Source: Pseudoalteromonas caenipelagi (GTDB lineage Bacteria; Pseudomonadota; Gammaproteobacteria; Enterobacterales; Alteromonadaceae). From it: a DNA stretch of 64,000 nucleotides. Position numbers and translations under genes: made by a program. The stretch spans positions 992,001 to 1,056,000 of the forward strand of contig NZ_JABBPG010000001.1 of the NCBI RefSeq assembly GCF_013140855.1, in the 5' to 3' direction. Positions 56,480 through 64,000 of this stretch are shown here, in pieces. Below the pieces are notes generated by a model, which saw only the letters and a list, made by a program, of their open reading frames with translations, was not told where the DNA came from and ran no database searches. Numbering within the stretch: position 1 is the stretch's first letter; every line of letters starts with the position of its first letter.

Positions 56480-56647
56480 CTACACATTACACTTGTACAG
56501 TGGGCAGTTAGTTAAACATGAAATACAAGTTAATGCAGGGTTTGTATATGTACCACCAGCAACAGCATGAGTTTGCTCATTATTTAACTTGTTACCAGTT
56601 TGGCTAAGACTTTTTAGCTTTTGCTTTTTAATTTTACTAAGTTTCAT
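56480..56647 (-). CDS. Double-glycine leader, four-cysteine precursor peptide (putative RiPP/bacteriocin), 55 aa
   Basis: An ATG at 56647 with AAGGAG 8 bp before it opens a 55-residue peptide. The N-terminus MKLSKIKKQKLKSLSQ is lysine-rich; the leader ends in AVAGG (28-32), the cleavage site for C39-peptidase exporters. The 23-residue core (33-55) starts TYTNP and holds four cysteines at 41, 44, 48 and 53 (C-x2-C-x3-C-x4-C) and five Ser/Thr. This fits a ribosomally made, exported and probably modified peptide such as a lanthipeptide or disulfide bacteriocin. No modification enzyme, exporter or immunity gene lies in the window. It has its own terminator. Confidence 0.78.
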   Translation of the reverse strand: MKLSKIKKQKLKSLSQTGNKLNNEQTHAVAGGTYTNPALTCISCLTNCPLYKCNV

Positions 56648-56880
56648 TTTATGCTCCTTATATTCGTTAGCATTTTATTATTTGGCAATAATTAACATTG
56701 CACGAAATAAGATTGCACAAAAAACGCACCATTAAAAATGAATAAAATTAAACCAGTACATATTTTTAAGGAATACAAGCCAATCCACTGCCCTTTCTCA
56801 ACCATTTAGACTGTTTACTCTTAACTATAAGGCTTGTTTTTTCAATCAACTCAATCTGTATTTGTTAAATACAAGTCAGG

Positions 56881-57489
56881 TTAGTTTGACCAAGCAATAT
56901 TGACCGTAAAGTGTGTTAAACGAGTGTTTTTAGTTCTGCATTCATCCCTTGGGATATACGATGGGCAGTCACTATTAACTTCGGGGTTAACTACGCGACT
57001 TCTTAGCTCTAGCTCTACATCTTTCAACAGTTTTCCATTAGCCAAAGCGCTTACATTTGCACCGTTGAGTGGGATACCTGAACCTCGACGAAAACCTCCT
57101 CCCCTTTTAGACTCGTTATAAAATCTATTCTGTGTGCTAAAAAAACCAAGCAGTATTTCATAGTTGGCCACTAACACCGCTTCTTTGAATGTGTAACTAT
57201 AGCTAACACTGTTGATTTTGGCGTTGTACGGTACACCATAGTAAGTAATACAGTTACTAAATGGCAGTCGAGGTTTAGGCTGAGTGCTCGTCCAAGGGTT
57301 TGGATAATAACCATCGGTAAAAGGCATGGTTACGTCGTATGTTGCTCTTCCATTGGCATCGTAATCAGCAGGAGAAAAATTGCCATCTTCCTTTACAAGA
57401 TTTAAAGTACAATTGCCTTGCTGCGCTAACGCAGAAGAAGAAGCAAACGTTGCGCCAGCTAATGCTATCAATGCATATATTTTTTTCAT
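56881..57489 (-). CDS. Secreted protein of unknown function, 202 aa
   Basis: An exported protein with a clean signal peptide (MKKIYALIALAGATFASSSA, cut after ALA). The mature part has cysteine pairs (NCTLNLV, NCITYYG, DCPSYIPRDEC), a beta-rich pattern and a short Gly/Arg-rich loop (RGGGFRRGSG). AAGGAT precedes the ATG. It is 233 bp upstream of the double-glycine peptide gene on the same strand; a functional link is possible but not shown. The family is not recognised. Confidence 0.75.
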   Translation of the reverse strand: MKKIYALIALAGATFASSSALAQQGNCTLNLVKEDGNFSPADYDANGRATYDVTMPFTDGYYPNPWTSTQPKPRLPFSNCITYYGVPYNAKINSVSYSYTFKEAVLVANYEILLGFFSTQNRFYNESKRGGGFRRGSGIPLNGANVSALANGKLLKDVELELRSRVVNPEVNSDCPSYIPRDECRTKNTRLTHFTVNIAWSN

Positions 57490-57780
57490 GATAAATAATC
57501 CTTTAACAAAATTTAATTAACTATTTAGCCATACAAGCCTCACTCAAAAATCAAGTAGACTATAAGCCAAGTTAAAAATAGCTAAACACCATAACTAAGC
57601 AAGTTATCAAAGATAATAATAACCTGTAAGGTCAGTCTTGGTTTCAGTACCTGTTAGCATAGCTAACGAAGGCCCCGGAGGCTGACTAGAGGATTATCAG
57701 GTCTTGCGTTTTGCTACCAAATCGAGCGCTGGCAGGTCAAAAAGCTTGCAGCGCCCAATAATCTTTGAGCGCGCGTAGTT
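57490..57780. other. Intergenic gap with a partial REP-like string
   Basis: A 291-bp gap without a gene. TCAGGTCTTGCGTTTTGC (57698-57715) matches TCAGGTCTTGATTTTTGC at 62613-62630 in 16 of 18 bases, so the same dispersed element may flank both sides of the large GH16 gene. GTTAGCATAGCTAAC (57655-57669) is a palindrome. Confidence 0.4.
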
Positions 57781-60700
57781 TTACAGTGAATTTAAAAATG
57801 CCAACACGGCAGATTTATTATTTGCCGACAAGCTTTCGTAGGCAATCCTTGCTGCACGCGCTTCTCCGTCATGCCATAAAATAGCTTCTTCAATCGTTCT
57901 TGCACGGCCATCGTGCAGATAACTTGGCTGTGCAGTACAAAACTCATTGCCTTGCCCACCTAAAATATTATCAACTCCCCCTGTCACACACGCAGACAAG
58001 CCAATGCCCCACAATGGCGCAGTTCGCCACTCTGCACCACTGGCTAAACCTTCACCTAAGTTATCCGCAAGGCCAGGGCCCATGTCATGCAATAATAAAT
58101 CGCTGTACGGATGAATCGTTTGAGCACGTAATTCTGCAAAAGGATGATAGTCACTGGTTTCAAAAGTTGCTGTGTGGCACCCTTCACAACCAATTGATGC
58201 AAATCGTGTTTTTCCTAATTGCACCTGCGGGTCGTCAAGCGCGCGCTGCGCTCTTACACCCAACAAAGCGATATATTTGCTTAACTCATTGAGATGTTGA
58301 TCAGACACTTCAATACCTGTACTTGTACAGCTTGACTGTGATGCACCGCAGTCAGGGTTTGGAAATACCGAGTTAGTTACTCCCATATCCGTATTAAATG
58401 CACCCGCAACTTGGTGTTTAATTGATGCTGCCGCCGCTTTGTAGCCAAAGCGCCCTAATCGTGTTTGACCGGTGATCGGGTCGCTCACGCGTTGCGCTTT
58501 GCCCGAAATACCGTCGCCGTTATTGTCGTGTTCATCGGCCAAAGCCAATACTGCACTCTCTGGTATCGCTTCAAGTAACCCCAACCCCACCAGCTGAGGC
58601 GCTATACGGGCAGAATAACGTGCTGGGGCGGTTTTGCTAAATTGGTAATTGGGCGAGCGTAAGCCATTATTGTCAGTCCACGAAGCTATGGTTACCTCTC
58701 CCTCGCCTTGCGTTTCGTCATCAATACCTATGTTTTTAGGTTGCAAAACATTTCCTAACAATGGATGAGTGTTGCCATTTATATCGGCTACTTTAAATAC
58801 CCATTTTGCTAGCGAATCACCCACCGCAGGCGGTGCTGCACGACCATTACGGACATGACAACCCGCACAACTGTCGTTGATATAATGCGGGCCTGACTTT
58901 CCAACCACCGCATTGAATACACCATTTTCTCCGTTGCGTTCATCGTGTTCACCATTGACAAAACTACTATGGTGAACACGTCGCCCTTGAACAAATGGCT
59001 GTCCATTTTGATTTGATAAGTTGGTGGCCATTTGCATAAAGTGGTTGTCAGGTTCGTTGGTGTAATTGTATGGCAATGTGGTTTTGCCCCCTAACCAGCC
59101 CTGTTTTGCAATTGGGTAAGAATCTTCGCGCTGCGATGATGGGTCGGCAAAGTCACCGACGGTTTTCCAAGGAACAAGTCCTTCACCCACAATGTATAAA
59201 TACGTTGTACCATAATAGTTTTCTCGCCCTTGCGGTGGCGCATCAAGAAATTGACTGACTTCAAACTCCATACGCTGGCCTACTTCGAGCGGAAGAAAGC
59301 CAGCTGCGGGATCCCAATTAAGCGGCCTATAATCATCAATAATCACCCGATAACGATATTGGTCACCCACATCACTGATTTTATTAAAATTTGTGTCATA
59401 GCTGCCATTATCTAGTTCAACTACGGCACCACCACCAAAGTAATTACCGTGGTACTCAGCAACCGTGCCTAAGCCTCGATACCAAGCACGAAATTCGCGC
59501 GCGCCGAGCTTCCACTCTGTAATAAAGGTCACCTCGATGCGCGAGCCACCTTTAGCAACAAAGTCAGCGATTTCAAATTGTGCGGTACGATGCTCCCAAT
59601 AATGCGATAAATAATGGTCGTAGATTTGAAACTGATCTTCTTTGGCATGGCGGTCACGGCCGCGATCCGCAAAGCGCGTAATTAACGCATCTCCACGGTC
59701 ATAACTCACCGCTTGCTCTAGCGGCGTTGTTGAGTCATACAGTGGAACAATATTGCCAAAGCTAACCTCGCATCCTTGGCTATCGACTTGGCGACCGGCT
59801 GGCGTATTAGGGCATTGGTCTAGATCATCTGGCACACCATCGTTGTCACTATCATGGTTAGATGAGCCAGCAATATTGAATTCTAACCAGTTAAGGTTTA
59901 ACTCGCCGCCCGCCATTTCAACGCGAATAGTGTGCACACCTTCATTTAACGTAACCGATGCAATATTTTGGCTAATATAGGTTTGCCAGCCCCCTGTTGC
60001 AGGCACAACGCTACTGGCAACTAGGTTACCGTTAATTAAAACGTTGTAAGCGCCGTTACCAACTAAAGAGGCGACACGCGCGGTTAAATTATACTTACCT
60101 GCGCCTAAATTAGCCTGATATTCAAGCCACTCTCCCGCCGATGTCCAACCAACGTTATAACCACCGCCACTGTCACTGGTAAGCTCAATATCAACATCAT
60201 CATTGCGATATTCGCCCCCTGTGTTTCCTATATCGTTGTCAAAATAATTACTGTAGTTTTCCGCTTCGATACGAAGTTGTTCAGTAACTAAAATGCTGCA
60301 CCCATCGGCATTAACAACATCTCCCACAGGCGTATTTGGGCACTGATCGATACCGTCGTTCACGCCGTCACCGTCGCTGTCATTCCCAGAAGCAGGCTCT
60401 GAAATTATATAAGTTTGTTCAGCGGTATCTCTCACCGTTCCATCGTCTTGTAAGTAAGTAAACCAAAAGCTCACTTCGTCGCCAACTTTTAGCCCCGATA
60501 TCGTCAACTCATTACGACCATTAATGACTTGCATTCGAACATTTTGCTGCACACCACCATTCACGCGGTAATGAACATCCGCCCAGCCTGTGGTGTTTAC
60601 ATAAAATATTAACGTGTCGAGAGAGACTTGCTCCAACCCATCGGGTAAATTGTTGATTGGGCAGCCGTTGGCATCAACCTCTTCATTTGGTTGCGTATTG

Positions 60701-62229
60701 GGACATTGATCGACACTATCCTCAACCCCATCTTGATCGCTATCTACAGGGCCTGGGCCACTGCCCCCCCCTGTCCATGTTATATCGTCAATTGCCATTT
60801 GAAAGCTGTAGTTAGGTTCTTGCCCCGCAACGGAAACAATATTGAAATGGTTTTTTATTGATTGTAATGCCACTAGGCTACCCGCTAACTCAGCGATAGG
60901 AATGCGTACTTCACTCCATTGACCATCACGAACAAAGCCATACTGATTGGTATTTGCAGGGAAAGTGATCCAATTTTCATTGGTGTAAGTGTCAGCAATG
61001 CCGATTCTAAAACTCACATCAGCAGGGATTTTAATCTTAAAGTTTAAGTAGCCATCTCTAAAGTTGCTCATGTCACGTGCTTGGCGGCTTTGAATACCCG
61101 CGCCAAACCACTGAGCAGGCGAGTATTGCCACGCTATCACTTCGTTGCCTTCATAGGCTGGCGTATCGCCTTGAGTCAGTGAGTTTTGGTTCCAAACATA
61201 AATATCGGCATTGCTTCCAGGCACTAACTGATTATCGCTGGGTCCCTCGCTGAATACACTAAAAGTGCCAACCTCTGGTTGGGTTATATTACCGCTGAAC
61301 ACTTCACCTTGACCATCTAGCTCGTAAATGCGCACATAATCCACTACCATCTTTCCTGGAAGTGGCGCGCTTACCTGTTCGTTGCTAAGTGCATCGGTGA
61401 ACAACCCCCCTACAGCTAGGTTCATCAATAAATAAAATGGCGCGTTAAATTCGTTTGACTCTTCACTGATAACAAAAGGACTGTCGAACATATCGTATTC
61501 AACCCCGTTATCTTCAACCGTAAAGCGGATGCTCTCTTCGGTCCAATAAGTGCGATAGGTCACAAAGCGGTTAGTTAAGGGGGTTGAAGACAAATGCGCA
61601 TTATCGGTTTTATACGCCACACTTGCCGCACAAGTTGGATTACCTTCATTACAGGCAGCATCGGTATAAAAAATTAAGTTTGAGCCTGTATAGTTATTGC
61701 TTGGTGCATCGGGAAAGCCAGCATCATTACGATCGGCTTGAGATTGTCCCATCTCCATGATGTCGATTTCGCCCTTTGCTGGCCAGCTTGCAGTACTTGT
61801 CCCTAGCATCCAAAGTGCCGGCCAAAGCCCTGTGTCGACATCTGATACTTTCATTCTTATTTCTATCATGCCGTATTGCACAGCAAGCTTATTTTTACTT
61901 TGGATCTTACCTGAGGTAAATGCCTTACCACCTAGCGCTTGGTTTTTAGCTTCCAGCACAAGGCCTTTGTTTCCCGCCTCACCTACAATGTCACTAATAT
62001 AGACATTATTTTCACTGTACCACTGTAGTTCTTGATTACCCCAACCACATATTCCTTGGTCACAACCGTCACCGACATCTATGCTCCATGTGTTGGTATC
62101 TAGACTATTAAAATTATCTTCCCAAAGTAAATTACCCACAGCCGCGTTACTTTGCGAAGACGCGCAAACAACCATGCCTATAAGGCCAATGTTTGCGAGC
62201 CTTGCGATTAACTTGCTACTCGTTTTCAC
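57781..62229 (-). CDS. Secreted GH16 beta-glucanase fused to CBMs and a di-haem oxidoreductase
   Basis: A 1482-residue exported protein. Signal peptide 1-30; GH16 domain about 33-305 with the laminarinase-type EIDIME motif (Glu154, Asp156, Glu159); a beta-sandwich module 320-487; a TSP3 calcium repeat near 497-524; a CBM56-like module 530-612 (FYVNTTGWADVHYRVNGG); a second TSP3; a CBM6 module 650-786; a third TSP3 near 793-822. The C-terminal part, from about 825, ends in a DUF1111/DHOR-type two-haem domain with CAGCH (1121-1125) and CEGCH (1348-1352). It should bind and cut beta-1,3-glucan and carry out a redox step. Start is GTG at 62229 with GGAG 7 bp upstream. Confidence 0.9.
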   Translation of the reverse strand: MKTSSKLIARLANIGLIGMVVCASSQSNAAVGNLLWEDNFNSLDTNTWSIDVGDGCDQGICGWGNQELQWYSENNVYISDIVGEAGNKGLVLEAKNQALGGKAFTSGKIQSKNKLAVQYGMIEIRMKVSDVDTGLWPALWMLGTSTASWPAKGEIDIMEMGQSQADRNDAGFPDAPSNNYTGSNLIFYTDAACNEGNPTCAASVAYKTDNAHLSSTPLTNRFVTYRTYWTEESIRFTVEDNGVEYDMFDSPFVISEESNEFNAPFYLLMNLAVGGLFTDALSNEQVSAPLPGKMVVDYVRIYELDGQGEVFSGNITQPEVGTFSVFSEGPSDNQLVPGSNADIYVWNQNSLTQGDTPAYEGNEVIAWQYSPAQWFGAGIQSRQARDMSNFRDGYLNFKIKIPADVSFRIGIADTYTNENWITFPANTNQYGFVRDGQWSEVRIPIAELAGSLVALQSIKNHFNIVSVAGQEPNYSFQMAIDDITWTGGGSGPGPVDSDQDGVEDSVDQCPNTQPNEEVDANGCPINNLPDGLEQVSLDTLIFYVNTTGWADVHYRVNGGVQQNVRMQVINGRNELTISGLKVGDEVSFWFTYLQDDGTVRDTAEQTYIISEPASGNDSDGDGVNDGIDQCPNTPVGDVVNADGCSILVTEQLRIEAENYSNYFDNDIGNTGGEYRNDDVDIELTSDSGGGYNVGWTSAGEWLEYQANLGAGKYNLTARVASLVGNGAYNVLINGNLVASSVVPATGGWQTYISQNIASVTLNEGVHTIRVEMAGGELNLNWLEFNIAGSSNHDSDNDGVPDDLDQCPNTPAGRQVDSQGCEVSFGNIVPLYDSTTPLEQAVSYDRGDALITRFADRGRDRHAKEDQFQIYDHYLSHYWEHRTAQFEIADFVAKGGSRIEVTFITEWKLGAREFRAWYRGLGTVAEYHGNYFGGGAVVELDNGSYDTNFNKISDVGDQYRYRVIIDDYRPLNWDPAAGFLPLEVGQRMEFEVSQFLDAPPQGRENYYGTTYLYIVGEGLVPWKTVGDFADPSSQREDSYPIAKQGWLGGKTTLPYNYTNEPDNHFMQMATNLSNQNGQPFVQGRRVHHSSFVNGEHDERNGENGVFNAVVGKSGPHYINDSCAGCHVRNGRAAPPAVGDSLAKWVFKVADINGNTHPLLGNVLQPKNIGIDDETQGEGEVTIASWTDNNGLRSPNYQFSKTAPARYSARIAPQLVGLGLLEAIPESAVLALADEHDNNGDGISGKAQRVSDPITGQTRLGRFGYKAAAASIKHQVAGAFNTDMGVTNSVFPNPDCGASQSSCTSTGIEVSDQHLNELSKYIALLGVRAQRALDDPQVQLGKTRFASIGCEGCHTATFETSDYHPFAELRAQTIHPYSDLLLHDMGPGLADNLGEGLASGAEWRTAPLWGIGLSACVTGGVDNILGGQGNEFCTAQPSYLHDGRARTIEEAILWHDGEARAARIAYESLSANNKSAVLAFLNSL

Positions 62230-62318
62230 TTTTTGTCTCCAAATGTAATGTATAAAACTCTTTTAGTGAGCAACCACTAAAAAACGGATCCTTTTAATCA
62301 CTTCACAAACAACAGAAA

Positions 62319-62332
62319 TGAAAGCGCTTACA
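62319..62332. promoter_or_regulatory. LacI-type operator, near copy
   Basis: TGAAAGCGCTTACA is one mismatch from a perfect palindrome around the CG centre typical of LacI-family sites. It is 90 bp before the glucanase start. Confidence 0.65.
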
Positions 62333-62449
62333 TTTCAATTTATAACAACTCCAAATAATTGAAAAAGACTGCGCCTTTTCAAGCATACGAGCTTTACCAA
62401 CACATCTTTGTTGTGCTGTGTAATTGTATGCTGAATTATAAACCTAGCA

Positions 62450-62463
62450 TGTAAGCGCTTACA
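62450..62463. promoter_or_regulatory. LacI-type operator, perfect palindrome
   Basis: TGTAAGCGCTTACA is perfect (16 bp with the flanking A/T, 62449-62464) and matches the typical LacI-family half-site. Its centre lies 131 bp from the other copy, so a looped repression complex over the glucanase promoter is possible. Confidence 0.75.
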
Positions 62464-62611
62464 TTAACAAGAAAACAACAACAATTATTATATTTTTTAC
62501 TTTTTAAGTGGTGAGTTGGCGATGCGCTGTGAGAAGTAGGCCGTTTTGCACTGGGTCTTCTAAACCAATGCCAAGTGAAATGGTCAGTAAAAGCGCGCTT
62601 TTGTAAATGGA

Positions 62612-62741
62612 GTCAGGTCTTGATTTTTGCCTTTTGAAAAAAGGAAGTAAACACTCGGGAAAATTGAGTGATTTTCGTGGAAAGCCATTCAGTTTGTTTT
62701 TCTCTAACTCAGCAAAGTCGTAGCAAAAGGCAAAACCTGAC
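62612..62741. repeat. REP-like element with terminal inverted repeats
   Basis: GTCAGGT...TTTGCCTTTTG (62612-62636) is inverted at 62724-62741 (CAAAAGGCAAAACCTGAC), apart from a 7-bp insert in the first arm. The start GTCAGGTCTTGA is of the type seen in REP/RAYT-associated repeats. A 94-codon ORF across it (62504-62788) looks accidental. Confidence 0.5.
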
Positions 62742-62821
62742 CCCTGCCTTTTTATCTGTACACATTTTACTTGATGCAGTAACTGCATATGTTTAAGTAG
62801 CTGTCTTAATTAAAAAATTAA

Positions 62822-62850
62822 TTGACAATGACATTTCAATCTCATACTTT
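62822..62850 (+). promoter_or_regulatory. Sigma-70-like promoter of the 157-aa secreted protein
   Basis: TTGACA (62822-62827), 17 bp, TACTTT (62845-62850), 70 bp before the start codon. Confidence 0.6.
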
Positions 62851-62919
62851 GTAACTAAGTTTGAAACTAAACTTGAACCTAAAACAAACCTTATGGACGA
62901 TAAAATGAAGGAGTCATTA

Positions 62920-63393
62920 ATGAAAAAATTGTCTATTGCAGCACTGGCACTCTCATCAGCCTTTTTAAGTGGTCAAGCTCTGGCTACAGATTACAGTATC
63001 ACTAAAGAAAAACAGCCAAGCCGAATGCTGGTTTTAAGCTCTGCAGGGGGTCTGCAAAGTGAGTATTTCTCTATCCTAAATATGGACTTAAGAGATATCC
63101 CTTACGGAGATAAAACAGGCACGATCACAGGTGTAAGCTATGTCTCTGCTGGTTTTGCACAGTCTTCTGCTGAAACATCAGAAATTTGCTTTTTCCGCGC
63201 TTACAGTAATAACCCGCTAATGTGTGAGCCAATTGAACCAAACTCAACCGGTACAGTCACTGCTTTTAATGGTCAATGGTTTCAAGCTGGTGTGCAGGTA
63301 TCTATTGTTCACCGAGTGGAAGCAACGGGTAGTTTTCACTATTTAGAGCCAAATAGAGAAGAAAGTGTTACTTTCCACTATACTTCTGACTAA
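62920..63393 (+). CDS. Secreted protein of unknown function, 157 aa
   Basis: An exported protein with a typical signal peptide (KLSIAALALSSAFLSGQALA). I choose ATG 62920 because AAGGAG lies 6 bp before it; an in-frame ATG 27 bp upstream adds residues before the signal. The mature part is beta-rich with two cysteines (EICFFRAYS, MCEPIEP). Unrecognised. Confidence 0.75.
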   Translation: MKKLSIAALALSSAFLSGQALATDYSITKEKQPSRMLVLSSAGGLQSEYFSILNMDLRDIPYGDKTGTITGVSYVSAGFAQSSAETSEICFFRAYSNNPLMCEPIEPNSTGTVTAFNGQWFQAGVQVSIVHRVEATGSFHYLEPNREESVTFHYTSD

Positions 63394-63455
63394 TTAGTCG
63401 CAGCCCCTTTTGCATTAAAAGGGGCAACGTATGGCATATACAAAGGATAGTACAT

Positions 63456-64000
63456 ATGGACATATCAACTACTAGGTGGAATTCAAGCTCGAGCATAACG
63501 CCAAAAACGGCACACAAAGCTTACTCAGTTGCAAGCCAAAATAATACAAGTACGCCTAACGTATCTATATCTCCACTCGCACTTAAGTTAAAAACAGCGC
63601 AAGAAGCCATTGATAAAGCCCAGTTAAATAATCAAGCTTTGTCTTGGCATAGTGATAAACAAACAAATCAAAAGCACGTGGCAGCTGCCAAATGGGAGTT
63701 TGAACACTTATCCAAAGCCCAGTTGGAAACAGTTGCACTAGACCCAAGCAAAACCTTTTCACAAGCTGAAAAAGTAGCCGCATATGAACGCTGGCACGTG
63801 TTGGACCAAGCACAGTTATCCGATATTCAGCGACAAAGCTTAAACAAAAGAGCGACCTCAGATACAAAAACAATGTTTGAGGCTAGCTTAAATGCGCATA
63901 TAGATTCGTTTTCACCGCTTGCTAAAGGAATGATTAGCAACAACTACGAGATGCAAGCCAAATCGCAGTTTGATACCGCTTTGAAAGAGCTGCATAACTC
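63456..64000 (+). CDS. Unrecognised protein, partial (3' end outside window)
   Basis: An open frame from ATG 63456 to the window end (181 codons, no stop), with AAAGGAT before it. It starts MDISTTRWNSSSSITPKT, has no signal peptide, then becomes helical and Gln/Ala-rich (KLKTAQEAIDKAQLNNQ and KAQLETVALD), with repeated AQL motifs. Its base use is like that of the neighbours. Family unknown. Confidence 0.65.
   Translation, partial: MDISTTRWNSSSSITPKTAHKAYSVASQNNTSTPNVSISPLALKLKTAQEAIDKAQLNNQALSWHSDKQTNQKHVAAAKWEFEHLSKAQLETVALDPSKTFSQAEKVAAYERWHVLDQAQLSDIQRQSLNKRATSDTKTMFEASLNAHIDSFSPLAKGMISNNYEMQAKSQFDTALKELHN

Noticed and set aside
57900..58292. 130-codon plus-strand ORF inside the GH16/di-haem gene
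   Set aside because: Lies antisense to the conserved di-haem domain; no ribosome site, composition is that of a reverse reading of the real gene.
62504..62788. 94-codon minus-strand ORF
   Set aside because: Runs through the inverted-repeat element at 62612-62741 and lacks a ribosome site; an accidental frame in a REP-like repeat.

Overview
The window looks like chromosomal DNA of a marine gammaproteobacterium of the Pseudoalteromonas/Alteromonadales type. The reasons are the core gene orders (truA then accD; rpsP-rimM-trmD-rplS; ffh next to ypjD and a corB-type gene), the AT-leaning composition, and the many secreted or surface proteins (TonB receptor, laminarinase-type GH16, subtilisin, sphingomyelinase-like phosphodiesterase). 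The assignment is by gene content and protein resemblance, not by a database search.

Layout. Positions 1-9.9 kb are housekeeping: accD (cut by the window edge), truA, a large Cache-HAMP-PAS-GGDEF-EAL protein, pheA behind a phenylalanine-rich leader peptide and attenuator, convergent tyrA, and the rplS-trmD-rimM-rpsP operon. At 9.98-11.4 kb lies a decayed haem-uptake locus: remnants of a TonB receptor and of an HmuV-type ATPase, next to an intact HutZ/HugZ-like gene. From 11.6 to 19.6 kb there are small and secreted proteins, then ffh, ypjD and a CorB/CNNM transporter. At 19.9-24.4 kb are two exported proteins: a choice-of-anchor-I lipoprotein and an S8 protease with four FN3-like modules. At 25.5-30.4 kb a LysR gene faces dabB-dabA (inorganic-carbon uptake) across a perfect inverted repeat.

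From 30.6 to 51.3 kb the genes are mostly accessory: an XRE/DUF4177 regulator, a TonB receptor, DUF2834, DUF6279, GFA and ACT_3 proteins, a tandem pair of PD40 propeller proteins, GST with a divergent LysR, an AraC-type membrane regulator beside a serine hydrolase, a penicillin-acylase-family enzyme behind five 13-bp tandem repeats, a stand-alone Mrr/Cap4-like nuclease, HopJ, and a short PQQ-propeller protein.

From 52 kb to the end the region is strongly accessory. It holds an AidA/PixA inclusion-body protein; an LRR lipoprotein flanked by 202-bp direct repeats (one repeat is the 3' end of the neighbouring sphingomyelinase-like gene, the other an orphan copy); a 55-residue double-glycine, four-cysteine peptide gene with its own RBS and terminator; and a 1482-residue protein joining a GH16 glucanase, carbohydrate-binding modules and a two-haem (DUF1111-type) oxidoreductase, preceded by two LacI-type operators.

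The best candidates for undescribed biology are the double-glycine peptide, the glucanase/di-haem chimera and the repeat-flanked LRR gene. No tRNA, rRNA, CRISPR array, complete insertion sequence or prophage was recognised.
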